The position numbers and the translations under genes are program-made. From assembly GCA_005656395.1 (NCBI GenBank), contig SRSI01000050.1, forward strand, positions 4,464,001 to 4,528,000: a stretch of DNA of 64,000 bases, read 5' to 3'. Source of the DNA: Strongyloides papillosus. Its lineage: Eukaryota > Nematoda > Chromadorea > Rhabditida > Strongyloididae. Under the pieces are notes generated by a model. The model did no database searches and was not told where the DNA came from. It was given only the letters and a program-made list of their open reading frames with translations. Every line of letters starts with the position of its first letter. The first letter of the stretch is position 1. Below, in pieces: positions 22,896 to 35,133 of this stretch.

Positions 22896-25205
22896 TTATT
22901 GTAAACCACTATTGAGGTACTTTCCGTACTCCTTAGCATCAACGGAACTGAAGGAAACATTCCTGATAGTAAAAATTTTTTTATGAAGCCCACGTGATGT
23001 AGCATATTCTGACAAAGCATGAACACAATCATAAAGTGCCTTCATTTCAGTAACCATATAGATTTGTTGAACCTCCAACATTGGACGACGATACCATTCA
23101 GTTCGGAAGGCAAAACTTTTATCAAATGGTTTCCCAAGAATGAATTGAACGGTACTTGAGAAAGAAATACCGCCTTTAAGTATACGAGTCAAAGCATTAT
23201 TCATCTGTCTTTTAATTTTCCTTACTTCAGTTCCAGAATTTTCTTCAAAACGTGTCAAAAGAAATTTCTTATCTTTTGCATCACCTCCTGGAATATATAA
23301 CTCATTTGCTTCACCTATTAGATCAAGATATCTATCCGAATATTCGATAATAGGGTTTGGGTTACTATCATCTTCAGGTATATGTAACTCCGAAAGCATA
23401 TAACTCAAGAAATGGAGTTTTGAAGGTGTCTTGAGATTGAGGCAGTGACTGTAATGTCCAAAAAGTACGCGATATTCTAGTGGTGATTCCATAATCTTGA
23501 GTAAACCTTCATTGTTGAACATTGCCTCTAATAATTCATCCATCCTCTCTTGGCCGATTGCTTTGACATCCAAAATATAGAGGACCTTTTCACAAAAGAC
23601 TAACAAATAAGTTAGAACACTAGCAATTTCCATGTCCCTTCCACATTTAAAAGTTATGTAAGTTGTTACTGGTTTCTCTCTCTTAGATTTGAATTCATTT
23701 AAAAATTTCAAAAAGTTATTGAAACTTCCATTATCAGATATCTTTTTAATTCTCTCGGAGGGAATTTGACTATCAAAATATCCTTCTGGTGGGTAAGTTT
23801 GAGTTGCAAAGGCGTTAAAATCTGCAGGAAATTCAGTATCTGTTGTACAATTCACAAAATCATATTTCAAAAAGATTTCAGCAACATTACTATGTCCCAA
23901 AATTCCGAGTGATTTAACTACTTCATCCGTAAGATCTGTATTAGCTAAACATTTTGCAAAAAGTCTATCTAAATAATAAATCTGATCGGGTCCACCACTA
24001 ACAAAAGTCTCAACAATTGCATGAACCTCAGGATCAGGAAAATTAAATTCAATACCGTAGTTCACGGATGTCCCATCACCGTCTAAATTTTTTATATTAC
24101 TTTAACAAAAATATCATAAACTTACATATTATTGGCATATCAAAAAACTTCAATATCGCCATCTTAATTTCATGGTGTTCATATACATGATAATCCTCAT
24201 CTAATGATGTATCAAACAAAGGAAAACCATTAGAAAAAAGATCATTTAAATCTTCTTGATTATTACATGCTACAACTTTCATCATTTCACTTTTAATTTC
24301 AGCTAATTTCTCTTTAAAACTATTTGATTTCATATGAAAATCAATTTCCTTTCCCATTGTTTGTAAACCATGAAGAAGGCCTTGTTTGATGAGAAGTGGT
24401 TCACTAATCTCAGCATGGAGTTTTGGCTCCGTGAAGACATATTCTGCCATTCTCTTTGAGATCAACTTTTTTCTAACCTTATTTTCAATCCTCTGTACAG
24501 AAAAACTTGGATCCAACTTGAATCTTATAATTCTTTCCCATTCACCAAAAATAGGATCATGTAAGCAGTTTAGTGTGTTAACTGCTATCTCAATCAACCA
24601 ACGACGATTCTGCGAAGTTAATGTTTCTTTTCCTCTAACAGGCCTCAAATGATAATTATTTGTAATCTCATCAATATCATTAAAAAAAGCCTAAACAATA
24701 AAATTTAAAAAACATTTAAAAGGTAACTTACTTCCAAGTGAACACGAAACTTCTCAACACAATCGAGAAAACAATTGTTCTGTTTAACAACGTGAAGAAA
24801 TTCATCTATCCTTTTCTTAATTTCTTCATTACCTTTGTTGAAATTATCGATACTAGAAGAAAGTATTTTACGTCTATCTCTAAAGTGAGTTGGACGTTGT
24901 TCCCCCAAATCACGATTATCATCATTGTTTGGATTCTCATTTTTTAAAGGGGAATCATCGGACCTATCTCTGGACTCATTTCTAGATCGGCTCCTTGAAC
25001 GGTCTCTAGAACGTTCACGACGTCCACGACGATCGCCGTAGCGTTCATACTTCGAACGACCTTCTCCATAATGATCATATTTTGAATTATTCTTCTTACT
25101 GTCACTGTACTTCGGATACTTGCTTCCACGACGATCATAGCTTGAATCGTCATCACCATAACGGTGATGATTTGGTGAGCAATTGTCGTTTGAATAACGA
25201 CTCAT
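22896..25205 (-). CDS. RS-rich N-terminus fused to a possible degenerate 3'-5' exonuclease-like domain
   Basis: Exons 25205-24732, 24690-24126 and 24082-22896 give 741 residues; junction phases 0 and 1 and GTAAGT donors are consistent. Residues about 1-90 form a Tyr/Asp-rich then Arg/Ser-rich segment (RERSRDRSRSRSRNESRDRS), typical of nuclear RNA-processing proteins. Residues about 130-350 are helical and unrecognised. In about 440-580 the pattern VLYILDVKAIG ... LLKIMESPLEYRVLFGHY resembles EXD1/RNase-D-like (DEDD) exonucleases, but the first acidic DxE motif is replaced by ITFKCGRD, so activity is doubtful. The domain call is a low-confidence inference; the gene model itself is solid. Convergent with the E2 gene. 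Confidence 0.75.
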
Positions 25206-25896
25206 CTCCTACCTAAAAGTAGAAAAATAACAAAATTTCGAAGATATATTGAAGATAAAAAGTGTACAACAATAGCAAAATGAATTAGCGAAACATTTCT
25301 TTAAATTTAAGATAAAAATAGTCATCATTGCAATAACAAAAAATAAATGAATATTCAAAATAAAAAAGATAAAATGGGTTAATAATAAAAATATTGGTAG
25401 AATATTCATATTATAGTTTGTACATACCGTAAGTCATCATTTTGGATGAATGTCACTGAATAATTGAGATGTAAGAGACTAGAATTCCTTATTTGTGTTA
25501 ATCGAAAGTTCTAGAAAGAATAGTTTGTAGTGTTCTATGGTAAAAGTTCAAAAGATTCTTTTGTATTTATTGCAAAAAGTCTGCACTTTTTCACTCAATC
25601 ATAACAATGAATAAAAGTAGATAGTTTTAGTGAGATAGATGTAGCTGCATTAAAAACAAAACTAATTCATGATGGTATTTTGGTGAAGAAAGTGTATTAT
25701 ATCAACGAAGAATGATGTAATCCAAAAAGTGTTTTTCACTAGAAATAATTACATGTAAAAAAAATTGATTTATCATAGTCTATTTAGCGCTCACTCTTAT
25801 CATTTTTTAGAGGTTTGGGTTGTTCTTTTTTTGAGAATAAACTTAAAAAGAATTAATATAAATATTATTTTATTTTTCCGACGCGGTTCACTTTGA
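25206..25896. other. Upstream region of the RS-rich gene
   Basis: No gene seen. Short frames here are low-complexity. The CAT at 25203-25205 (minus-strand ATG) is followed directly by TCTCCTACCTAAAAG, so a trans-splice acceptor near the start is possible. Confidence 0.4.
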
Positions 25897-26091
25897 TAGT
25901 GTAGTGGTCTATGAGCTATATTTGGAATACAACGAGACAAGTTTGAATTTTCGATTGCGCGAATGTTTTTATGCATTTTTTCAAAAAAAAATTTACATAA
26001 AATTATTAAAAAAGCATAAAAGTACTCGTGCAGTCGAGAGTTCGAAATTGTTTTGTCATCTTTATGTTTAAACTCATAGACCACTACACTA
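25897..26091. repeat. Inverted pair of tRNA-like (Pol III A-box/B-box) elements
   Basis: TAGTGTAGTGGTCTATGAG at 25897-25915 is repeated exactly, inverted, at 26073-26091. Both arms then align further inward: GTTTGAATTTTCGATTGC on the plus strand against TTCGAACTCTCGACTGC on the minus strand, each followed by TTTTATGC and a T-run. TAGTGTAGTGG fits the tRNA A-box and GTTTGAATTTT (25941-25951) the B-box. About 33 bp separate them, as in a real tRNA. I could not draw a full cloverleaf or an anticodon, so these are probably degraded tRNAs or tRNA-derived SINE copies in head-to-head palindromic arrangement. Confidence 0.55.
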
Positions 26092-26481
26092 GCGAGGCGA
26101 ATCTGTCCGCAAAAAAGAAACCTCTCTTGTACTAAAACTTCTCTTAGTTAGTTTACTGTTATAATTAGCCAATAAAGCTAATTCTAAACATAAAAACATG
26201 ATTTTACACCTGTTAAATAGTGTTAGGTCTTCTAAGGCCTGGATTTCTCTACTAATTCTCCCAATATTTTAAACTATTAAATGTTCGTTATTGAAAAAAA
26301 GATAAAAACCTTTTATGAATTACTTCAAGTTTTTTATTGTTTACAGGTAGTTAGTTACAAATTACCACTTAGCTGTACCCGAAAAATCTATTTGAAAAAA
26401 TAATCATCAAAACATTTGAAGTACAATGTAAAATTTATCTACATTAGTTATGTTAAAAATCACTAAATCAGTTACATAAAC

Positions 26482-27180
26482 TTAATTAGCTTTATCTAAA
26501 AAACCATTAGGTTTTTCGGCCCAAGCTCGAATTAGCATAGACGCTAAAGTACCCGGTGGTGGAACATAATATAATTTGCTTTCTACATCAAAGTTTTTAT
26601 CCTCCTCCAAATCTTTTGCTATCAATGAAGGTAAATTCTTTAAAAAGGATCGTTATCTGTTCTTTTGATAGCTTCTAATATTTCTTTTCTTGAAAACCAT
26701 CTAGCACACTCAATTTTATGAAATGCTATGTCCATTTTTGATGTCATTTTAACAACACCACAAAATGGTATTATTAAACTACTTTCTTCAATAGGCCACG
26801 GCTGTGAGGCATTGATGATTAATAAGTTAGTGCATTCTAAACCAATTTCTTCAGCAATTCCTCTCCTTGCACAGTCTATTAGACTTTCTCCTGGGATGGC
26901 ATAACCACTTACAACTGTGAACATTCCCTTAACTGAATCTAAATGATTTACTAGAAGACAATATTCATTAGTTTCATCAGTTATAATAGTCATTGAAACT
27001 GGATGAATTGTTGGATAGAATGTCTTTAGACAATTATCACATGTAGCAGAAGTTTTAGCTAATTTTTTAATCAGTTGCCCACCGCAGCGAGGGCATAATT
27101 TGTAAGTTTTGGTGCCATTCTATTGTTGATTGAAATTTTGCTAAGTAATTTCTTTCAATTTGAGATGTCATTGTTAATAT
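26482..27180 (-). pseudogene. ndx-9: Broken zinc-ribbon Nudix hydrolase (NUDT12/NADH pyrophosphatase type)
   Basis: Read from 27180 downward: an ERNYLAKFQSTIEWH segment, the usual lead-in to the zinc ribbon, then after a one-base shift the ribbon KLCPRCGG ... CDNCLKTFYPTIHPV, then the Nudix domain to 26640. The Nudix box reads GYAIPGESLIDCARRGIAEE: the family REUxEE core has Gly where the first Glu belongs. The frame stops at 26640 in a T5 run; shifted by one base, the C-terminal motif (YYVPPPGTLASMLIRAWA) typical of this subfamily continues to a TAA at 26482-26484. Remnants of the N-terminal domain with several stops reach about 27660. NADH/NAD capping hydrolase by family. At least three lesions: pseudogene, or poor sequence. 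Confidence 0.7.
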
Positions 27181-28288
27181 ACACCCAATTAAACGATATA
27201 CACTGTCCACCTAAATCTTTAGCTAATGCTTTTTTAAGTTCAATGAATTTATTCCACTCATTGGTTCTGGTTGATTAGTGGTATTGAAACTCCTATCAAT
27301 GGTTTCTATAAAAATGTAAAAAAGATTCTATAGCTAATTAAATATACTTACATAGTCATACCATTTTTGTTGGTGGTAAAACATCTAACAAAACAGTATT
27401 ACCGTTCTCAATTCTAAGTCCATATTCTTTAAGTTTCTTCTCTCAATATCGTTTATAATCAAACCTGACAAGCCTTGGAGTTATTGCACCATTTACTTTG
27501 GATAATCTTTACCAATGGTTGCCTCATCCAATAAAACGATAACTTTTCCCTTTTGAGTACATTTTCTTTAATTCACCACAATTTTCGGACCAATAATTGA
27601 AGACATTAATCTTTCCTACATAATTAGATGTTGTTGAAGGGAATATTTTCGTTATTAAGTATTAACATAATAGTTCGATTTTAACAGTTCTATCATATTC
27701 TTTTATAATATTAAAGACTGATTAAATGTATTTAAATTTAAACATTGTTTTTTTAATTTTATAAAAAACAAATTTTGGGTCAAAACCTTTTTGGTAGAGA
27801 AAGAAAAATAAACAAATATTTATATTTTACAAATAATTAATACATTAAAAATTATTCTAGAGTTTTAAATTTTTTATCAAAATATATATTTTAAACATTA
27901 TCTCAATTAAAAGTAAAAATGTATGCGATGAAATTTGTGTGGAAAACAAAGATTAAATAATTATTTATATATCTCATAAACTTGAAAATTATTTATAATC
28001 ACATTTGAAGAATCAATAACTGCTACTAAAACATTTATCACTAGTGAAAAAGTAATATCTACAAACAATCTTCATGTGGATAAAAAAACCTAACTTTAAA
28101 CACTCCTCCAACAACACTAAACAAAAGTAACCACAAGAAATATTCCCATTGAAAGTCAATCAAATTACTCTAAAAAGATAATTAAAGCGATGGTAGATAC
28201 CAAATTTATTTTCTATACAAATCAATACATTATTAAAACAAAAAAAAACAAAAACAATGTAAAATTACAAATAGATATATTCTTAATT

Positions 28289-30860
28289 TTAACTAATAAC
28301 AGATGGTGCAACAGTCTTAACAAATTCTTTAACATCTTTATCACCATATTTATACATGTTTGAAACAACAAGATTCCCAACACGCGTCCTTCAATAACAT
28401 TGGGAAACATCCTTTATCAATTTTCGCTAAGTAAGATGATAACTTTACAATCGCTCTTCTCATCGCTTTTTAATAATTCGTTTATTGTATGGTTAGCATT
28501 GTGGTTACGTTCTAAGAATTTATAATTTTTTGGGTTTCCTCATCCTCCTTAAAGAATTCCTCTATAACATCAGCAATTTCTTATATACAGTCTCACGGGT
28601 AGCCTGTGGAACCTGGCGATCAACAAGATATGAATCTTTGTTGTTCTCGAAAATTGCATATAAAAGGTTGGCAGTAAACTTATTCTTAAAAATATCTCTT
28701 CCAAAATGTGTTACGTACTCAAGGAGGGATTCTTTAATCTCATCATAGATTTGTTGAGCACGTAAAGAACGTTCCTTCTTTGAATGTTCATTACCATCTC
28801 CTTGAGAAAGTAAATCATTACTTGAGAATCAACAACCTTTACATCTCTTGGTTGGACGATATATTGAAGACAACATTTTCATTATGACTCTTAACAATAT
28901 CAGGGAGGTGAGTTATCAATTCATGTTGTTATTGTTTTGTTTACGAGAAACAGTATCATCGACTTGATCAAAATAACCTAATATGAGCTTATAGCCATTA
29001 TGATCCATAGCAATTGAAGGAGACTAACGAAGTCATTAACTTTATAATACTCTTTCTCTCCTTAGCTGAACTATTGAATATATACGAAGAGCAATCTTTA
29101 TACCATCCTTTTTTCCAGATAAATCAAGAATCTTATCTCTATATAAATCCATTACCTCCTTAGCTTGATCCTTAGAACAGTGATCCAAATAGTTAATGAT
29201 TAGTTTGTGAGTAAAATCAAAAGTAGCCGTTTGTTTACCAACGCAATTTTTTATCGTTGTCAATAAATTCTTTAAAACAACAGTCTTCTTCTCTGGGTAC
29301 TTAGCGAACATCTCCTCAACGCTATTAAAACCATTTGTTGCCTAAATATAAAACAATTCTTTGCCGTAAAATTCACATAAAATATCAAATTCTTGTCTTA
29401 GAGCAACCTGATTATAAAGTATATCAATAACTTTGGCACTAAATATAACATCGACAATTTAACGACATGCCCCCGGAAGGCTCCAAAAAGAATATCTCTC
29501 TCCTCTTCTTTGGTTTTCATAAAAAGCGTTGAGACGAAAAACTACCATACTTTGACCGGGACATAGCTAATAAATGGGGCCGAGTTCATCCAGATTGGTT
29601 GTGTTATTCTTGTTCATCGAGACAGATAAGGCATTGGAACACCTTTGATGTATCACGACCATTGACAAGTTTAACATACGACCCTTCATTTTAGCTATTA
29701 TCTCCAATCCAAGTTCAATTTTTCTCTTTTTGACTAGTCTTCTACAATAATACTACATTAAGACAAAAAAAAAACTAAAACTTACATGCTTAACTCCTCC
29801 CAAAGTTTCTCATTAACAATATTAACATGAGGCTTTTTTGCTTAACTCTCAAGTTTCTCAAGAACGTCCTTCACTTCTCTTCTTTCCTTTACAAGTTCAT
29901 AGAGACGAGCATTGATAATAAATTTAGTCTTCCTCTGGTGTCATAGTCTTCAGCTTCTCCTTATCCTCCTTAGTGAACATATGATATTCAGAGGAGTCCC
30001 TTTTACTAATCCAACTTCTCTAATGCTTACTTCCGCATCACCAATAGTAATATTCTTGAAAATTCTCCTCATTATTATCTAACTTATCAGTATCTTCATC
30101 AGCAACCTCTATATCACATTAAACAGGCTTCTCTTCAACTTTTGCAGTAGTATCCTCATTAGTTGCTACTTCTTTATCAGCCTTCTTCTTATTTTCTTTT
30201 TTTACTTTTTCTTATTAGATTCAACTCCTTAGGTTCGCATCACTGTTCTACTTTCAACAACGGTGCTTTTATTCTCTTTTCCCTTATCATTACGAGGAAT
30301 TTCACTATCATCAACTTCTCCTTCGTCTCAACAACTTTTGCCTCTTCCTTAACAACACACTTTTTTTATCATTCTTTTTATTAATTTTAACCTTTTTCTC
30401 CTCAACAACTTTCTCATCATCATCAGATCCTGATTCTTCAGATGAAGTTTCTTCTCTCTTAACAACTTTTTTAAACGACCTTCTTCACAATCTTAGGAGA
30501 TTTAACTTTCCCACCAGAGGTAAGAGGCGTTGATGGTGCTGAACCTTTAAGAATACTCCCTCCCGGTATACAGGGTGACGGTTTCAATGGGGTAACAAAC
30601 TACCCTTCTTAAAAAATTTTACTTCATTACGAGCATCCAAGAATCTAATTCTCTTCACAGATGCCGGAGTCCCCTCTTCCTCGACATGTTTCCGTTTCTT
30701 TGTCACGGTGCCTGGGAACCTGGGGAAAAACTTGAATTACTACCAATAGAATCATTCAATTTACGCTTAACACCATTTGCAGGAGTTCGAGGTGTTTGTA
30801 TTTCTTGAAATGGTTTCTTAACTGCTTTAAACCATCTTGTAACAACACGATAACTAAAAT
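28289..30860 (-). pseudogene. puf-12: Broken Puf-A/PUM3 homologue (nucleolar Pumilio-like protein)
   Basis: Homology is scattered over three frames on the minus strand. From the N-terminal side: a Lys/Glu/Ser-rich acidic-basic region (30.3-30.8 kb, with KKRKHVEEEGTPASVKRIRF), then at 29311-29042 the segment FDFTHKLIINYLDHCSKDQA ... ILDLSGKKDGIKIALRIYS, matching the Puf repeat region of PUM3. The C-terminal end KYGDKDVKEFVKTVAPSVIS stops at 28289-28291. The gene order and length fit a complete PUM3 gene (ribosome biogenesis). No continuous frame links the parts, and the introns cannot account for all the shifts. It is either a decayed second copy or a region with many indel errors; an essential gene would be expected to be intact somewhere in the genome. 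Confidence 0.6.
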
Positions 30861-31570
30861 AAAACAACAAATAATTACTAATTAATTAAAATTAATATAT
30901 CACGACTAATTATAGTTAAGATAAAGTAAGTACTTGAAATAACAGTTAAAATTGGGCAGAGATTCAAAATGAAAACAGGTGTTAATCACCAATTACCCTC
31001 AAAAACATTCTTGCCAGGACCACCAAGCAATTATTTTATTTTACAACTGTAAGTACTTTAATGAATCCATTTACCGGCCAAATTAAAAATGCGTGCTTAA
31101 TCCATTAACAATATTACATAAATTTATTTGAACGATAAAAAAAAAAGAAAAAACAAATATTTAAAATTTTTTTATTAAAGATAACCAACAACAATACAGT
31201 ACAGATACACCATTGAAAGAAATACAATTATACTTTTTTTCTGATAAAATAAAATAATTTATTGATGTTTTTTAATAGAAATAATAAGAAGTAGTGTTTA
31301 CATATATTGTATTATGTATAATAGAATAGAAGAAATTTATTAAGAATACATATTTTAAAACTATAATATTAAAGAGAGAGAACAGATATATGTAAGAATT
31401 TCATTTTTGATACTTTCCTCATATTTCCATATACATACTTTTTATATCTGTTAAAACTATTTTTGTCGTCTCTTCTCCCTATTATCACCAAAACAGACAC
31501 ATACAAGGATTTTCCTTCCTTATTTCATTAAAAACTTTTTTCTATCTAACTGTATATATATTAAAGATTC
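30861..31570. other. Intergenic region downstream of atx-2
   Basis: No gene seen; AT-rich sequence and presumably the long 3' UTR of atx-2. Confidence 0.45.
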
Positions 31571-34500
31571 TTAATCAACATTTGTTGATTGTGTAGATGA
31601 CGATTGTTGGAGGGAGTTCCCACTTCCAGTAGTATTGACACCCTCCGTTGATGGTTTTTGACTGTGAGATGGTTGATGCTGTTGTTGTGGGGGTACCTGT
31701 TGTTGTTGTTGTCCACCCATTTGATGGTGATGTTGTTGTGGATGATTCTGATGATGGTGGTGGTGATGATGTACAGGTCCCGATGGTGGAAGGTGTCCTC
31801 CTTGTAGATTATTTCCATTATTATACATTTGCTGTCCATTACCACCATTATGTGACATTGAATTTCTCCTTGGTGGTGGTGCCATTTGATAGGGCGTTGG
31901 GGGAACCGTAACAACTGTCTGGTAATACATCATATTATTCCCTGGTATCATTCCTTGTGGATGTTGGTATGGACCTGGTGCTGGGATATTAAAATGTCCA
32001 CCCTGTCCTGGTGGGACATTCATTGGTCCGGGAGCTTGGCAAACCTGTGGTAAAACATATGATTGTATTGGTAATATCTGTTGTGGTTGATGATAAGAAT
32101 GTTGTGAGGTTGTTGAAAGAGTTGGAGATGACCTGTGTGTAGCACCATTATTACTAGTAGTATTATTAGAAGCTTTTGGTGAACCTGGTCTTGATTGTTG
32201 ATGTACCGAGTCTGGGGAATGAGTATGTCTTTGAACTGTGTTATTACTTGGATTACTATCATTTGAAATATTATTATCACCTGTAGTAGTATATGGTTTA
32301 TGTCCTGTATTTTGACTTCCATGTCTTAAATTATTATTATTATACATTACACCGCCACCGGTTGGTACTTCACCTCCTCCAAGAGGTTGTTGTTGGGGAA
32401 TGACACCTTGTTGAGGTGGGATTTGATAGTGAATGGGTGATGCACCTGACATCGGTGGAATGTTTTGTTGGTTAATTGAAGTATTGGCCGGAAAGTATGG
32501 ATATGGTATTGGAATTATATGAGATGTCGGATAGGGTGAATATTGTGGGTATCCTTGAATTATTTGTCCTGGATAGGCTGTTGCTGGTGGTGGCATAGGT
32601 TGTCCCTCATTTTGATGGTAACGATCATCACGTTTTGATCCATGATAATCTCTATGATCCCTATCTTTATTCCTATACTCATTTTTAGGTTTCTTATCAC
32701 GCCTCTCCTGTCCATCATATCTATGGGGTTGTGGCTGGTGATGTATTGGCCCTTGGTGAATATTATGCTGTGTATAATGTGGAGCCGGTTGTGGATGAAT
32801 GACTGCGGGTGGTTGTTGCTGTGGTGCCCCACCTGGAACACCTTGAATTGCTGGTCCTGCTGGAGGATTGCCTTGTCCCTGAGTATTTGTATCAGGAGCT
32901 GGAACTGGTATCTGTACAACACTACCTTGATTTACAGCACCTTGTGGTATAGCCATTGGTGGTGGTCCTCCAACAACAAATGTACTCATTGGAGGATTAC
33001 CAGCATTAATACCGGACGGATGTTGTGGTGGATATGTTGGATAGAATGGATGTTGAATATTTGCATGAGTAGGTGGCCCATACATATAACTACCTCCCTG
33101 AAAAACTGTCTGTTGATACCACATTGGTTGTGGTGGTATATGTGCTTGTACCGGATTAGTATTTATTGTTTCTGGGGGTGTTGGTACATTCGATGGTGAT
33201 GATGGTGGGTTTGTATTTATTGATGAGGATGGCACAAATGCGGGTGCATCAACATTGAATTTAAAGCTTTTTGTACTACTTGTTGTGCTATTATTATTGC
33301 TACAAGTGCTTGCTTCACTGGAGTCTGTCTTTTTGTTGCTGTCTTTCTCTTCATCATCTTTCTTACGTTGACCCTGTTGTTGATCACGTTCTTTTGATGA
33401 TGGTGAAGTTACTGTTGGCGTCGTCGTCGTTGTCGCCACCGTATCTTGTTGTGCCAATTCTTTCTTTACTTCAGTCTTTGGAGACTCTAATTTCTTGTTA
33501 CTCTCAATGTTACTTGTAGAGGATGTTGTTGATTCAATCACACTAACATCTCTACTTCCTTTATTATTATCTTTTTTCATCAAATGCTGACTATCATTAT
33601 GGTAACTTTCTTTTCTGGTAGAAGAATCATGTTTAATATTTTTATTTCCATGATTATTATCAATATTTGTGGTATCAGATTGAGTACTGTTAACTCTACT
33701 ATTTCCAGATGGTGGTGGACCACGATTCCATGCACCACTGGTATTTGAGGACGATACATTAGTCTTAGTATTATTATCATAATTTGATGATCTTCCTCCA
33801 TCACCGGTTTTCTTTTGTTGTTGGTTATTTAGATCTTTAGTTCTTTGAATGACACCTTTCGGTGGTTCTTGATTTGAAGGACGATTATAGTTATTCTGAT
33901 TAAGACTTCCAGAATTGTTCCTTGGAAGTGTCCTATTTCCAGAGATATTACCCTGTTTATTGTCATACTTATTGCCAAAATCTTGTCCTCGTTGATTACT
34001 ATTGAAGGAAGACTGTTGTTGGGATGATTGTTGTTGATTCTGTGTAGAAGATCCCTGTTGACTATTATTACTATACTGTTTCTGTGGTGGTTGGTAACGT
34101 CCTCCATCACGGTTATTTCCATATCTATTATTTTGATTTTGGAAATTATCGTTACTTTTATTCATCTGTCCACCGCTTCTCAGCATAGGACCATTCCTTG
34201 ATGTACGTTGATGACCGTTTGATCTTTTCTGATTCCCACTACTACGGACATCATTACTCTCATTCATTGCAGGTTTTCTTTCTATAATATTTTTCTCCTC
34301 ATCATCATTCTCTAGCTCAGCTGCTTTCCTACTGTCAGCATTATTTTCAATCTCTTTAGCGAGTTCCTCTGCTCTCATTCTATCTTCATGGTTTCCAACA
34401 ACTTCAACACTACAAATAATTTTATCATACAATAAAAAAACGATCACTACTCAAAAAACATACGTTGTGTATAAGCATTCAGATCCCTCAAAGGTACTTT

Positions 34501-35133
34501 TGACTCCTAAGTCATTATTCTTCTTAAACATGTCATCAACTGACCATCCTGTTTCTTTATTATTCTTCCCATTATAATGATGATCTTTATTATCTTGTGA
34601 TGGCATACTAACATCAAGATTATCATCACCGTCACCACCATCATCCCACTCAACAAATTCTTTCTCCTCATCATCAACTGTTTTGATATTAGTAAGTCTC
34701 TTAGAATAATCAAGATCAGTAGCAAAAGTATGACTATCCTTAGCTGATTTTAATTCAAATGTCATACTGACAATAGAATCTCTTGGTATTTGCATTTTTT
34801 CTTTAATATCCGACTCTAACGTAAGTAAATTATTTTTTCCTTTTTTTGACTCTTCAGATGCTAATCTAACAGCTACATCACACTATAAAAGTACCAATTA
34901 AATAATTATAAGATGATTTTTGCTAAACATACGTTTTCACTAGCTGATGAGAAGACACCTTCAATAATTTCACCATCAGTTGTAAGAATTTTAGTTTCAC
35001 GTCCATGGATATACGTAAATACTCGAACCATCTCCCCATTTGTGTAGACACCATCAACTTTACCTGGACTTACATCGATAGTACTTGATTTGTTGCGTGA
35101 ATCATTATTCTCTGTTGATTGCCTCAAAGGCAT
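31571..35133 (-). CDS. atx-2: Ataxin-2 homologue (Lsm, LsmAD, PAM2, Gln/Pro-rich tail)
   Basis: Exons 35133-34933, 34882-34464 and 34409-31571 give 1152 residues; phases 0 and 2 fit. Residues about 25-115 are the Lsm domain (VYTNGEMVRVFTYIHGRET, then CDVAVRLASEE). Residues about 165-240 are LsmAD (GWSVDDMFKKNNDLGV, ECLYTT). A PAM2 motif, FKFNVDAPAFVPSS, in the middle of the protein binds the MLLE domain of poly(A)-binding protein. The rest is disordered and rich in Gln, Asn, Pro and His, with polyGln and polyHis tracts near the C-terminus. Ataxin-2 regulates mRNA stability, translation and stress-granule formation in the cytoplasm. Domain order is as in animals. The long Arg/Gly/Asn-rich exon 3 also explains the many antisense and frame-shifted open frames here. 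Confidence 0.95.

Noticed and set aside
25800..26084. 94-codon minus frame
   Set aside because: It lies across the tRNA-like palindrome and has no family features; the repeat explains the sequence better.
31561..34122. Several long alternative-frame and antisense open frames (for example 31648-31911, 32642-33199, 33829-34122)
   Set aside because: They are shadows of the low-complexity Gln/Asn/Pro-rich exon 3 of atx-2, which has the only recognisable domains.
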